Assembly: GCA_030248225.1 (NCBI GenBank) | Contig: JASANE010028175.1 | Location: forward strand, 1-64,000 | Reading direction: 5' to 3' | Length of the DNA stretch: 64,000 nt | Source of the DNA: Trileptium ribeirensis | Lineage: Eukaryota > Nematoda > Enoplea > Enoplida > Thoracostomopsidae | Part shown: positions 39,501 to 48,740 of the stretch, piece after piece | Numbering within the stretch: position 1 is the stretch's first letter | How the letters are laid out: every line of letters begins with the position of its first letter | Position numbers and translations under genes: made by a program | Notes under the pieces: generated by a model | Told to the model about the DNA's origin: nothing | Seen by the model: the letters and a program-made list of their open reading frames with translations, nothing else | The model's database searches: none

Positions 39501-42500
39501 GCTATATAAAATTATGTGATGTAAACGCGATTGGAAACTAGTTTACAGGTGTAGTCGGTTAGTATACTGCGTTCTAATATCTAAAATAGCCACCGTGAGC
39601 AGCGCCTCCGTGCATCTGTATTGCAAATCGTTACCGCGTTCAAAATAAAAATAGAGATTTTTGTGCGTGGTGAGCGGTTTTAAGATCACGAACTGAATTG
39701 ACAAAACAGTAGTGTTGGTTTACGCACCTAAAGGGGGTCACGCATTAGTATCATGTCTTTTTGTGGAACTGTATGTTTCAGATCTACTATCAGCACTATC
39801 AATGCAGAAATAGAATAGATTTAAGATTCATTATATTGGCACACCTTCCAGCATTACAATATTGGTTTTACCTCGGTTCTGTGATACATTTGCCTCAGGT
39901 GAAAGCTTACCATTAGCTTAATAAAAACTTATGAATTCCTTAATCTTTCTGACAAATTGAAAGTTCGAGACACAATGTTCAAAACAGATCATTAAGGACA
40001 CTGACGTTTCCACTGTATTGTGTTTTTGTTTGTCGCGCTTTTCAAGACAATACCTAACATCGCCGAAAGTATTGTCGTACTGTCCAAAAGGCGAAATATC
40101 CTATAATTTCTTGTGCATTTTTGGGATTGTTCTGTTGTTTTATCAGATTGGTAGTGTCATTTTTCATATACTGTCACTTACGGAAATATACTTTTTGCGT
40201 CGTTTTCAGATTCTAGTCATTTATACAAAGCACTGGCATTCTTCGAACCAGCCAATGACCGAAAATGTAAAATGCACAAACGACGTATTACTATGCTGAG
40301 TGAAGTTGTGAACGAGCTTAATCCAACGTACTATCTACTGCTGTGCAGGTAGGTGTAGATGGGCGACCTGTGACGAATTTCAACCAACAATGTATTTTAT
40401 AAACCAGTAATAGTTTGTGAAAGTTAAAGTATAATTCCTTCTGAATGAATGTTGTTGCTTCGCTGTAATACCCATAAATACAAGATCAGCACTGATCAGG
40501 TTATTACTCCGGAAAACTTTGTAAAAAGCTGTTTTGTGTACTAATTAAATTTAAAGAAAACATTGACTTGTTGGGGTTTACCGTCACAAGGTAAGCCAAC
40601 TTCGTGGTTCTGCGTGAAGGCAACAAAGTTCTTCACTAAACTGACCTAGATAACAACTAAGATATCCAGCTATAGCTCTTTGCTGCTGGAAAATAGGTAT
40701 AGGTAACTTTCTGTTTATTTGTGGTTCTAGTGTTGCATAAAAATTTGTTGCAAATTTTTTTTGGAATTTTGGTTTCAAAATAGTGCACTGGAAGCATTCA
40801 GGTTGTAACATCGAAAAGAAAAACATTGAAAAACAAAATGGCTAAGTTATGGTCTAAAAGTGTACCCAATATTCTTCGGCATTTCTATAGTTAGTTAATA
40901 ATTTCTAGTCGAGTGGTCTAATGCTTTAAAGTTCCATTCATACATTGTTCCACGTGGCTCAAGTCTAAAAATCTCTTGATTTTAGTTTTTATATATTATT
41001 GGGTTTATTGTGCATTAACACAGTACATGTTTGAAATATTTCATTTTGAGACAGTATTAGTTTCTTTAGTCATCGAAATTGTGTTATTGCAAAAATTCCG
41101 AGCAAATCATGTAACCAAGACTTTATGTTTATGATGATTGCCTCTTCGACTCGCACTCTTCGAAATCACCATATACATCCATCGGGCATGGCGCGATGCA
41201 TTTCAACATTACCCATCTGGTTGTGGGGATAACCCGTTAATTTTTTTGGGGGTCATGGTATCATGGACATGAATTTGGCCCTATCCAACGTACTTTTGAG
41301 GCAGGTATAACGATCTACATCAAATCTAGAATGGTCGGAGATAATTTTTTCAAGCGACTCCCCACAACTGGAAGCGGAGGGGTGGCAACAAATTTTTGTC
41401 CATGATACCATGAACCCACCCTAAAAAAGGGAGCGGAGACTTCTCTAGTACCAGGTGCGCTAAAGTCGAAATGGATAGTGTTGTGCCGACGTGTTTACAT
41501 AGTGGTTTCGAAAAGTGTCATACACTGTGTCTCGAAAAGTGTCATACACTGTGTCATATGACGGATTTTATGTACACATAAGGCGTCTTACAGCTTATTT
41601 TGTCTTGTCATCTGTTTTGTCACCTATTGCCGATTATGAAAAAATTCGTCATGTTTTGTATTGCACTAGGTCATCTCTTGAATTTCTCAATATCGTAGCA
41701 TCCGTTCTCATCTCAAGTGAGATTTTGTCTGGAAGACAACATGATAACACGACTATTTCAGGTCAAAATTTCAAAATTCCACTTTTAACGCCGTCTCATT
41801 TGTATATTACAGAGAATAATTGCATTCTTTGGGTTTAAAATGATTTATTGGCTTGTCCGCTATGTTTAGACAAATCTTATTCCAACTTGGCGAAGCATCG
41901 AACGAACTTCTCGATTTAAAATTAGACGCTGTTACTGAAACCGATCCTAAAGCAGTGCCGAACCAGCAACAAATCGTAAAAATCAACTACATCGTACAAC
42001 AAGCGGTCGGCTATTTTAAACAATTTTTGGATTCGTTTAAAGGTATTTTAGTAGTTTCTATTCTACGGTTGTGAAGGTGTAATTTATGCGTCGACCGTGG
42101 AGACAAGCATGGCTACGAGTACAGACAGATAGTTTTTTGTATTATAGCAGTATGCGGTTTAGTTGCCCACCTGAGTGTGTGTGCGGTACGTACAAGTATA
42201 GCAAGCGTCTGCCAACCACGAATTTACCTCCAATTTATTATTTTTAACTTATATACATATATATTTAACGTTGACAAAAATGCCAAACTTTAAACGATTA
42301 GTGTTCTTTCAACGAATAAAATGTTGGAAGTTGTGTGCTCGGTTTGAATGAACCTGCGCTCCTGTCCTATACTAGGTGTTTTTGGCACGCCTTTCATGAT
42401 TTCGGCGAATGTAACGATTTACAGTTTATCACAGTGAATGTTGAGGAAAATGTTGATTCTGATGAGACATTGTTTTACGGAAATAGGCGCTAGTCTACTA

Positions 42501-45430
42501 TACATACATGTTTGACATGAAAGTTATTAGCGAGCAAACTCAAGTCACGGCAGCAACTCCTATCCTCTTTTGTAATGACAGATATCAAATAATCACAAAA
42601 CTCGTTACGGGAAAAGTACGGAATGTTGTTCGGCATTTAGCTGACGGAAAATTGGTAAATCAAAATAAGATACCATAATATATGTATCCCGACAAATTTT
42701 TGTCCTATAATTTAGAACGCAGAGATTTCAAACGAAACCCACTTAATTTAAACCCGCCGATTTTCGTTTCAAAACTCGTTAATTTTTCTTAAATTTTCGC
42801 CAACTTATAATACCTTTATTTTAATCGTAAAGCAGCTTTTGGTTGACCAGAAAGCGATATATAATTTTATGCGAAATAGCAAAACAGGTTACTTGATGTG
42901 ATCGCCTAATGTTTACTCGCGAATAAGTTAGAGCTAAGTTCCAACGTAATTGATGATACGAGTTTTGAAAATTTTGCTCCACAATTTCAACTTTCTTTTG
43001 ATTATATATATTACGGGCTTATGCTGATAGGTTTCCGAAATTTTCTTTAGCTAAATCGGGAGAAATGCCGAAGCAATTTGACCGTGATTCTACTCGTCCC
43101 GTGGTATTGGCGCATTTTTACATGGCTAGACTTTGGAGCAAGTGCCATACAGCCGATATCAATGAAAAGATACGATATATTAACTTGAGTCTCTCAGAAT
43201 ACCGATGGATTGTCAAATACTGTGCTGAAAATGATCCTGATGCGGTGAGTCTGGACCATAATCTGCTATACCGTGATGATTACCCTGTGGATCTATGTAC
43301 AGTTACAATCAGAATAAGTGCTTATAAACTCGAACGCAGAGGAAATCGAACGAAAACGCAATATTTCAACACAATAGAAATTCGTTAAATTAAACGCGAA
43401 CTAACATGGTTTATTAAATTTTATTTTGACGCAGTCGAAATTCGTTAAATTAATTGAATTTCGTTTAAACGATCGATTTTCGTTTAAGCGCAAACGATCG
43501 AAATCGAACGAAGCTTCAATCGATTTTTGAGCACTTAATCGTGATTGTAACTGCTCTTGAAGGTTCAAGTAACCATACGACGCATGAAGAGCTGCGCTTG
43601 TAAAACAGACCGATTTAGTGCTTGGTTGATTAAGGATGCAACAGGTCCCATGTTATGCAGTACTCGTTACAATTTACTCCTGCTCGCTCGCAACTTGCTC
43701 CTTGATAAAATAGAAGTTATTTCGGAGTTATTGTTTTTGTTCGCACGCTGCTCGCTCGTTCGTAAAGGCGACAGTCAATTGTGGCGAGTACTGTATGTCT
43801 ATGATTAGTCTTGGATTTATGCGAGCTTAGTGTTTTGATAAAGACATTGTCTATTTTTAACGATCAACTCTTCCAAGGCTTACTTTGACTCTGTCGTAGA
43901 TGAAGGTAATATATCTGCAAATATTTAAGACATTGACGTCTCTACGTTAAATTATGATTTTGGTGTCAATGTACTCTGAGTAATTACAATTCCTAAACTC
44001 CAATTGTATAATACTTGTATGCATCGTCATGCCATGAGTTTTGCATGATCATTGTGTGCACTTATTTTTGCCAATGCATGTTATGTTGTGATACTGGTAT
44101 ATTGACTGAGCTACATAAGATGTTTGGCGAGTTTTAGACTAAAATAAGTCAATGGTGTAACTTATAGTTCACTCTCTTGCGTTACATTGGTATACCTTTG
44201 CTTTTTTGCTAGTGTTTAGACATTACGGAAGACTTTATTAGTAATGAGGTGCGCCCTTGGAAATATCAATATGTTGAAGGCCGGCTAAATGCTTTGAAAA
44301 GAGTGTGCTCGATATCAATCTGTAGCTCAAACCATGCATGAAATTTTATGTTATCATAATATTATTCAATTACTTGAATGACGATGAAAATCTAGATTTT
44401 GAAATACCAAATTATTCAGCTATAATTTCTCGCAAAAAATTGTTATGCATCAATATTAGAATTCTGAGTGTAGTGAGTGAAACGGTTGTAGTGAAAAATT
44501 CCCATTGGGTAGAGTGGTAAATTTTTGACGGTTTTCGTTATCTGGCGTTTTTATAGATGATACGCATAACTCAAATCTAGCTGGGCGGACTGGCTCGCTC
44601 TATAGCTCATTCGAACGCTTAAAACTCTATTTTGCCTTTTGGTTAGATGCGGAACCGGATTCGGACTACTTCCGATCGTAAAAGTGGGCAGAATGGGATT
44701 GGGGTCTGGTCAAAAAGGGGTCCGCCAAAACATGTTATATAAAGTTTGTCTCGACAAGAGATGTGTGAGTCATGTAGAGCAACCTAAACTCTGTAATATG
44801 TATGGCACTTTTAGGATACAGGCTTTGGAGGAGGAGTTTTTAATGGGTTCATTAATTTTTTATGTAGCTTATGTAATGCTAAAACATGTGTGCTGTCATT
44901 GTCACTATTTACGCTGCAGGGTTGGGTCAAAGTGGTTTTTGTTGTACTCATGAAATTCAAAATACAAGTAAACTGTAATATCTCCGCAATCGCTCTAGCT
45001 AAATGGGCTTTGTTGGTACAATTTTACAGAGCAACTCATCCTCTGTCATCGTGAATCCCTAAATACACAATCAACTATCCAAATAGCATGGCTGACATTC
45101 GGGTCGTTTGTAATTGAGTTCTCGTTGTATTGTCTCTCTAAATTACATATCTATCACTCAGAATTCTCCTCGTTGTCGATGAAAAAGCTATATACTTTAT
45201 TTTAGTTATTGTTTGCATTGGATGTTCGTGATATATAAAAGGCCAGGTAGAAACTATAGCCAAAATCCGTGCGCCTATCATCGCAACTTCACATTTAAAC
45301 TTGCACTTACTAAATTACTGTAATTTTGCAGGTTCCACTTGTTAAAAGCGAACATGATCTGTCGTGTGAAATGGTGACGCTATTACCAATGAAAATAGAT
45401 CGTCTACGTTCACTTCCAACGAATTTGTAA
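18084..45430 (+). CDS. KIFBP: KIF1-binding protein (KIF-binding protein, KBP), ten exons
   Basis: Cytosolic, all-helical TPR-like protein that binds the motor domain of certain kinesins (KIF1A/1B, KIF15 in vertebrates) and keeps them off microtubules. Coding exons: 18084-18528, 19949-20401, 24501-24679, 28850-29070, 32089-32216, 35848-35970, 40210-40348, 41870-42042, 43051-43244 and 45332-45430. They sum to 2154 nt, that is 717 codons plus TAA; all introns are GT-AG and all phases agree. Family blocks: EPYKSKYLAR (residues 26-35), LHSYTLYYLAQVHRTLG (about 283-299), PVDWSINCATLSQYFIGAE (about 319-337), RCWAKYCVSLL, TTFDEARKVFLKGQ, KCKMHKRRITML and LNPTYYLLLCRQI (about 538-565), and ARLWSK...W-IVKYC. 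It is about 100 residues longer than human KBP, mainly from an Asn/Ser/His/Asp-rich insert around residues 175-235. The start ATG is the first in-frame Met after an upstream stop (18066). No lesions are seen; it is likely functional. Confidence 0.95.
19949..20401 (+). CDS. KIFBP: KIFBP exon 2
   Basis: Acceptor tattcaag, donor GTACTT, entered and left in phase 1. It codes ADRGEPYKAKEYLEKSEAAF (second TPR-like repeat), then about 60 residues rich in N, S, H, D, Q and T that have no counterpart in human KBP. It then returns to family sequence with FEKLHSYTLYYLAQVHRTL. The low-complexity insert explains most of the extra length of this protein. Confidence 0.92.
22225..22615. repeat. Diverged direct repeat, about 325-bp period, KIFBP intron 2
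   Basis: The block around 22228-22290 (GTCCATATATATATTGAACT then GTTAAATTTTTCGTTAAAGT) recurs around 22557-22610 (GGCCATAGATATTGAATTGG then TTAAATTTTTCGTTAAAGTA). Both are preceded by a similar TGTACGCTC or AGTATGCTC context. It looks like an old tandem duplication; no coding content is seen. Confidence 0.55.
22782..24062. repeat. Large imperfect inverted repeat in KIFBP intron 2
   Basis: Left arm about 22782-23095, right arm about 23740-24062, in inverse orientation, with a loop of about 640 bp. Landmarks: TGCTGTATTGGAAA at 22817 against TTTTTTCCAATAGAGCAGCA on the right; AAGCGGTAAAGCTGAAATTG (22861) against CAATTGCAGCTTTACCACTT (23957-23976); GACTAGCCTATAGG (22977) against CCTATAGGCTAGTC (23841-23854). 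Identity is perhaps three quarters by eye. Each arm also has an internal direct repeat of about 108 bp, with AGAAACCCCTGTG and GGAAACCCCTGTG at 22991 and 23086. The pre-mRNA could form a long hairpin. Origin is probably two opposed insertions or a foldback element. Confidence 0.8.
24501..24679 (+). CDS. KIFBP: KIFBP exon 3
   Basis: Acceptor caattttcag, donor GTTCGT, entered in phase 1 and left in phase 0. It codes AKYCQITLMRQLESGTYDPV, DWSINCATLSQYFIGAEG and FPQARHCLISADE, one of the best conserved KBP segments (compare W-IN-ATLSQ-YI and EARHCLSAA in vertebrate KBP). Intron 2 before it is 4099 bp. Confidence 0.93.
24726..26293. mobile_element. hAT-like element copy A (KIFBP intron 3)
   Basis: Left end CACGGAGTAATCGGAA and right end, reverse-complemented, GAGTGAGTAACAGGAACCGG are diverged forms of the hAT termini seen at 10555. 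The interior matches copy B at 52229: AGCCACAAGTGCAG (near 24887) against AGCCATAAGTGCAG, AAATTTATATATCACA...TTTCAAGAAAAT against AAATTTATAAATAACATC-TTTCAAGAAAAT, TTACGTTGTA, and ATTGAAAAAATGCTAAAATT. The target duplication is not clear (GTTTTTGA against GTTTAATG), so the copy is old or its ends are rearranged. Confidence 0.7.
27970..28580. mobile_element. hAT-like element copy D, shortened (KIFBP intron 3)
   Basis: Begins TTGGTAGTAATCGGAACGCC, close to the CAGGTAGTAACC start of copy B, and ends near 28577 with GGCAAAAATTTCCAGTTGCC, comparable to the end of copy B. Internal match AAAAATGCTAAAAC near 28320. It is about 610 bp, so it looks like an internally deleted member. End points are approximate and no TSD was found. 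Confidence 0.5.
28850..29070 (+). CDS. KIFBP: KIFBP exon 4
   Basis: Acceptor atactcag, donor GTATGT, phase 0 in and phase 2 out. It codes a variable linker with an acidic patch (SNDDEDREI) and then ARLARAQADIGRCWAKYCVS, which matches the GEIARCWIKYCLTL helix of KBP. Confidence 0.92.
30780..31170. repeat. hAT-like element copy C, internal fragment (KIFBP intron 4)
   Basis: Aligned by eye with copies A and B through TTTTTACGTTGTAGGATCCT (about 30848-30867), the CGAAATTTAACTATTTTTGTG-like A/T block, and GGTTAAATAACCCTATAATC near 31099, which corresponds to GTTAAATAGCCCTATATGCC in copy A. The CCGG-rich ends are missing. Confidence 0.45.
32089..32216 (+). CDS. KIFBP: KIFBP exon 5
   Basis: Acceptor cgtttatag, donor GTGAGA, phase 2 in and phase 1 out. 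It codes EKMMLDNVGLNFEKEKSDCD and a loop ending SENDVISAG, which maps to the poorly conserved connection before the C-terminal KBP half. Support comes mainly from frame closure between exons 4 and 6 and from the matching splice phases. Confidence 0.85.
34815..34842. other. Perfect 10-bp-stem palindrome followed by T5 (KIFBP intron 5)
   Basis: GGCCTGGCGC, a TAA loop and GCGCCAGGCC form a perfect 10-bp stem (34815-34837), then five T residues. In bacteria this would be read as an intrinsic terminator. In this AT-rich eukaryotic intron it is an isolated GC-rich hairpin, probably part of a short interspersed element that runs on to the RTE-like tail at 35360. No tRNA-like promoter boxes were seen. 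Confidence 0.7.
35360..35695 (+). mobile_element. RTE-type non-LTR retrotransposon 3' end or SINE sharing that tail
   Basis: Carries the characteristic 3' sequence of RTE elements and their SINE partners: TTTCAGTGCGATCAGACTTG, then AAAAAGTAGCCTATGTCC, AGTAGTTTCGGAGCCTATTG, an ACACAGACAGACAGACACAC stretch (35641-35665) and the terminal TTTTATATATATAAGATT. A second ACACACAGACAGACACACAG is at 35401. No RT coding sequence remains upstream, so this is a 5'-truncated LINE or a SINE mobilised by one. It lies about 150 bp upstream of KIFBP exon 6. Confidence 0.75.
35848..35970 (+). CDS. KIFBP: KIFBP exon 6
   Basis: Acceptor ttatcgcag, donor GTTGGT, phase 1 in and out. It codes TTFDEARKVFLKGQSSLQLA and YYKIDEACTDYVEIIQ, equivalent to FEEARELFLLGQ...FFQIDGYVTDHIEVVQ in vertebrate KBP, the start of the KBP_C region. 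Confidence 0.93.
36068..36236. repeat. Tandem duplication, about 83-bp unit (KIFBP intron 6)
   Basis: Two adjacent copies. The first has TGTCAGAATGGAACTCATTA ATGACAACCTTTGA and ends near CGATAGATTAAGTGC. The second has TGTCGGAATGGAACTCATTA ACGACAACCTTTGA and ends near CGATAAATTAGGCGCC. Identity is about 80-85 percent by eye. A Tc1/mariner-like word TACAGTCAAAATCAGGGC-TAAGTG just before it (36044) suggests the pair is the interior of a MITE. Confidence 0.75.
37897..39140 (+). repeat. Composite repeat family, copy 1 (KIFBP intron 6)
   Basis: One of at least three copies (others 51600-53830 and 60775-61995). Three parts. (1) A head of about 450 bp with LIEIYSFVDVDFFVTQLPEQ on the + strand near 38200-38260, followed by a stop. 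(2) Three to four diverged units of 140-175 bp, each starting near GGCTGAATACAGTGATTTGG (38431, 38572, 38731, 38905), with CATCAAGAATT and a GGTTATCTAGAGACCAGCAC-like phrase. (3) An end with TTCAGGGTTCAAGAGGTTTT ... GCAGTCTGTTACAATAACAG and CTCGCTCCGTTTCATCC. Orientation is by shared order only; the class is unknown. Confidence 0.7.
40210..40348 (+). CDS. KIFBP: KIFBP exon 7
   Basis: Acceptor cgttttcag, donor GTAGGT, phase 1 in and phase 2 out. It codes the most diagnostic KBP sequence: LYKALAFFEPANDRKCKMHK, RRITMLSEVVNELNP and TYYLLLC. The frame shown here differs from the longer open frame around it, so it is easily missed. Confidence 0.95.
41241..41428. repeat. MITE-like inverted repeat (KIFBP intron 7)
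   Basis: Arms of about 38 bp at 41241-41278 and 41390-41428 share GTCATGGTATCATGGACA and its complement TGTCCATGATACCATGAA, with a loop of about 110 bp. The shared core CATGGTATCATG is itself nearly palindromic. No target duplication could be assigned. A second complementary pair (TGGTTGTGGGGA 41219; TCCCCACAACTGG 41359) crosses the first, so the folding could be complex. Confidence 0.65.
41507..41555. repeat. 24-bp direct repeat
   Basis: CGAAAAGTGTCATACACTGT GT occurs twice in tandem, separated by the dinucleotide CT. It is a short perfect tandem duplication in KIFBP intron 7, 320 bp before exon 8. Confidence 0.7.
41870..42042 (+). CDS. KIFBP: KIFBP exon 8
   Basis: Acceptor tatgtttag, donor GTATTT, phase 2 in and phase 1 out. 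It codes QILFQLGEASNELLDLKLDA, then KINYIVQQAVGYFKQFLDSF, matching the paired helices ending YYQLFLDSL in vertebrate KBP. Confidence 0.93.
43051..43244 (+). CDS. KIFBP: KIFBP exon 9
   Basis: Acceptor ttttctttag, donor GTGAGT, phase 1 in and phase 0 out. It codes TRPVVLAHFYMARLWSKCHT and YINLSLSEYRWIVKYCAEND, the penultimate helical pair. A TA-anchored MITE begins only 55 bp after the donor (43300). Confidence 0.94.
43300..43553. mobile_element. Tc1/mariner-like MITE (KIFBP intron 9)
   Basis: Left end CAGTTACAATCAGAATAAGT and right end, reverse-complemented, CAGTTACAATCACGATTAAG; with the following GTGCT this is about a 24-bp terminal inverted repeat. A TA precedes the left end (43298-43299); the right flank is CT, a decayed TA. 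The interior is rich in TTTCGTTTAAACG and CGATCGAAATCG words. It is related to the MITEs at 54980, 56652 and 56944. It starts 55 bp after the exon 9 donor. Confidence 0.75.
45332..45430 (+). CDS. KIFBP: KIFBP exon 10 (terminal)
   Basis: Acceptor aattttgcag, phase 0. It codes VPLVKSEHDLSCEMVTLLPM KIDRLRSL and ends in TAA at 45428-45430. The pattern SxEMVxLLPxKxxRxR is the conserved C-terminus of KBP. Confidence 0.94.
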   Translation, partial: VPLVKSEHDLSCEMVTLLPMKIDRLRSLPTNL

Positions 45431-45439
45431 ACGTGGCTT

Positions 45440-46100
45440 TGTCAATATCACAGTTTCTATATCGCAATCTCTGTTTTGCAATCCAATAAAATACGAATCA
45501 TTCTAAGTTGTATGCGACGCTTCACAACAGTACTTGTTAAAAATTACCACTGCTCGTCGCTTTTATAGCGGTTGCCCACTTTGCTGTGCAAAAAATGACG
45601 TACATTCGTTTCAAGTGCGTACTGTAAATTCAGAGGCAGAATAAGTAAAACAGACGTCTGCATACCTATGTTGGGCTTGGCCGATTATCGGTATATCTGA
45701 AATATATCAAAAATACCGATACCGCAAGTGGTAGAAAAAAATTTCAAACTAACTAGAACATCATGACCCAAATTTATTCGTTTCCATATAGAAACATATT
45801 GGGTTCAAGTTTCCAATTCACATTATATGTTTCTTTACAATACACGTGGACGGCTTGAATCGATATCTACCGCATCTCACAAACTTCCTTCCACATGAAA
45901 GGTTGGGAGTTACGCGATGCGGTGGATGCAGGAAGACTAATGGCTAATGTGCCCAGCAATATTTCCCATTCTTTCAAAATTCATACCACGGGTATCTTTT
46001 ACAATAAATTTAATCCAGGCCTAACCATCCCCACTCAAAAATTTTGTATCCCAACAGTTAGTAACTGGAAAGCATAAGTGAATACTGATAACGTTATGAA
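45440..46100. other. Intergenic; no gene seen
   Basis: AT-rich sequence downstream of KIFBP. It has a small palindromic patch near 45684-45730 (GATTATCGGTATATC with AAAAATACCGATACCG). An open frame at 45895-46077 on the + strand shows no recognisable motif and lies next to the minus-strand LINE endonuclease fragment. Confidence 0.4.
45485..45490 (+). terminator. KIFBP: Polyadenylation signal of KIFBP
   Basis: A canonical AATAAA lies 55 bp after the KIFBP stop codon, a normal distance for a short 3' UTR. A cleavage site is expected 10-30 bp further on but cannot be read from the sequence alone. Confidence 0.6.
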
Positions 46101-46116
46101 TATGGTGGTCCCACAG

Positions 46117-46760
46117 AGGCACCAGGCAGTTCCACCAGTCCAACTGCTGCTGTGGTTTTAGCAGCAAAGAAAATACTTGAGCCGCTGGTGCATCAAGGAG
46201 TAGAAGTGATGGTTAGACTAGCTCGTTATGCTCAGTTTATGTTGAGTGCAGAAATACAACGGCTAGACACCGTTTCGGTTAAAATTTTCTTTGCCAAATT
46301 TACCGACGACATCGTTGTAGATGCTGTTGTAGCCGTTGCCAACTCTAGCACTGAAATCATTTATTAACGAGGACGGGCAGATCTTGAGACGGTATCGGAA
46401 ACTCGCTCAAGTTTCTCGTAAAACATACATTCTCATCGTCGGGGTAGTGTAGATACAGTTGAGTGAGGGTAAATTTTTGTCTTTAAACGGGATGGGTAAA
46501 CTGTTCAGCCTCTGATACAACTTATCGAAGATTGTCAATTTCGAAGATACTCGCTACTCCTGCTTTTCATCCCAGAATTTGGAATGGATTTGGACTTGGC
46601 CCACTGTTCTGATCTGCTGTAACTCGACGATGGCGATACCATATCTCTCCAACTTTTCACAAATTAAAGCTGTGCGTCTTTCGGTTTTTATCATTGTCGA
46701 GCGCCATGCGTACGTTTTATGTAGCGACTGACCGTTTGATTTTGGCCTTATCACTTGAGC
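46117..46760 (-). pseudogene. LINE apurinic-type endonuclease domain, degenerate
   Basis: Read on the minus strand from 46760: ERRTALICEKLERYGIAIVE, LQQIRTVGQVQ (equivalent to the LQETR or ALSETR catalytic block, with the acidic residue replaced by Q), then DKLYQRLNSLPIPFKDK, a segment ending in NDFSARVG (equivalent to the GDFNARVG active-site block), VVGKFGKENFNRNG, FCTQHKLSITS and a weak match to the TW-HPRSK-W-LLDY region. The order is that of the exonuclease-endonuclease-phosphatase domain of RTE-like or related LINEs. In-frame stops (for example after NRNGV) and frame changes show it is dead. The + strand open frame at 46152-46367 is a shadow of it. Confidence 0.75.
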
Positions 46761-46769
46761 GGACTTCCG

Positions 46770-48740
46770 TTGGCCAAGGTTTGTTAACTAGGGAGTTGCG
46801 CACTAAGCTTTGTTTAAACATATCTTTTCTTGGGCCTTCCCAACTTGGATTGCGCATTGCTCTGATACTGTATTGTGCTGCAAGGTCGCTCGCATAGCTG
46901 CCTCAGTATGCTGTTATGTGTGAGTAAATTTATGGTTTTCCCCTGCCATCCATTTCTGTCATGATCGATTGATGAACGCTTTTTCGGCTTACCAGCCTTC
47001 CGTCAACATAAGAGAGTATAAATTTAGTATTTTGAGCAACGCGTCCAAAACGTTAAGTAACAAAGGATCGCCCTATTAACGATTACTTCAAAAACATTAC
47101 GTAAACGATTTGTGACCGTTTGAGATTTCAGCTAGAAAATTTTATTTTATTATCGAACGAAAATTCTCCCGTTTAGTGTTTTAAAACCTGCAAATCACAT
47201 GTACTGTTTGCAAACTACACGTATTCTCATTAATTAAACGAAATGTGTTGTGCAACGAAAAAATACTGAATGCGATTTTCACGTTGTGCATTGCAAAACG
47301 AATATGTGGCCAAACAGCAAATAAACACAATGTATTAGTGAAAAGAAATAAGCCCGATTTGTTATAAGTCGTTATGATTTCGCGAACGAAAATATTTGAA
47401 TTTGGAATTGGCTATCGCAATGATTGTTTTGCTCCCTAACAGCGTTTTGTACATAGTGCCAAAAGAGGGTTGTAGGGCCGCAGCTTAAGTTTACTTATGC
47501 ATTATTCCTTCAGGCAAGCTTGCGACCATCCGGTACGTACCGCTTGCGTGTCGAATTCATTTGACTGGCAGAACACCAAAATGTTACATACCCGGGATTT
47601 GCGGAATTTTATGTGTGCCAGTCGTTGACCGCAATGTATTCTTACGCATGCCACGCTAACAGAAAAGCTTGTTATATTAATGGGTTTTTACGTGTTAAAA
47701 TATTTACTTTTCATGAAAAATGTTTTTATACAGTCAATAAATTATATACATTTTCAATTATAGTCCTTTAATCCATGCCTGGAGACGTTTTTATCGTCGT
47801 CGGTTGCACACAGAGCTGCTTAAGCCATGACTCGAGACTTTTTCTGGTTTTGTCATCCACAAAATCCGTTATGCAGGTCTTAGGCTCCTGTGGACGTCGC
47901 TAATCTATTGTCATGGATTTCATTTACATTTTATACAAACACATTAACTGCGTGACTTATGGGTCACCAGGGTATCTCATTGGCAACAAAGACTCACGAT
48001 TGTTAGCCAGAGTAAGCATGTATTCTTCTATGCATGGCACCGTGGTACTTCTCGCAGCGCAGAGATAGCATTTTGAATGAACACAAGATATATAATATAT
48101 ATTCAACATATACATATTTCTACATACGTGTATACGTGAATATATTTACTTACGCATATATCGCTTTAGTAAATAAGAGTATCGGTTGTTGATATTTTTC
48201 AATATCGCCCATGCCCATGTACATTAGTTATTTTTTGGAATATGCCATATATTATCATTATTTAACCTTATTTAATGCTCGTGTTGGTTTCAGGAATCGA
48301 AACTTAACTTTATTAATTGCATGTAGCTTGCCGAAACCACTAAACTGTATGTATGTATGATCTGGATCTCGGATATATATCATGAGGCCGCCACGTAAGT
48401 AACAAGTTGTAGCTTCTTGATTTTACACTATATAAATATTCACCGTTGTTTTGACACCAGTGTTCATGTATATATATACATATATAAATTTCCAGTAAAC
48501 TTGATCAGTTGTGAGTGTTTAGTTTAACTTTGGTTGTTGCGTCAATATTTCGAGCGTTTCGACACAGGTTATGTATATATATGAGGTATGTACTGCGAAA
48601 AAATATTAATTGCTTAAGTTACGACAGATTATTTCTGACTTTAATACAGCCCCACACACTGTTTGTTTGAACTGTTCGCAAAAACAACGAACAATTTGCA
48701 TTTATTCCTGTCGTTATCTGTATGTCATGCGTGGACAGGA
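46770..48740. other. Intergenic; no gene recognised
   Basis: No supported gene. 48060-48600 is rich in TATATA words. 48600-48740 merges into GC-richer sequence that is probably LINE-derived (see 48741-49324). Confidence 0.4.

Noticed and set aside
46152..46367. Plus-strand open frame of 71 codons as a gene
   Set aside because: The minus strand of the same bases reads as the LINE endonuclease (NDFSARVG and following blocks), so the + frame is a shadow.
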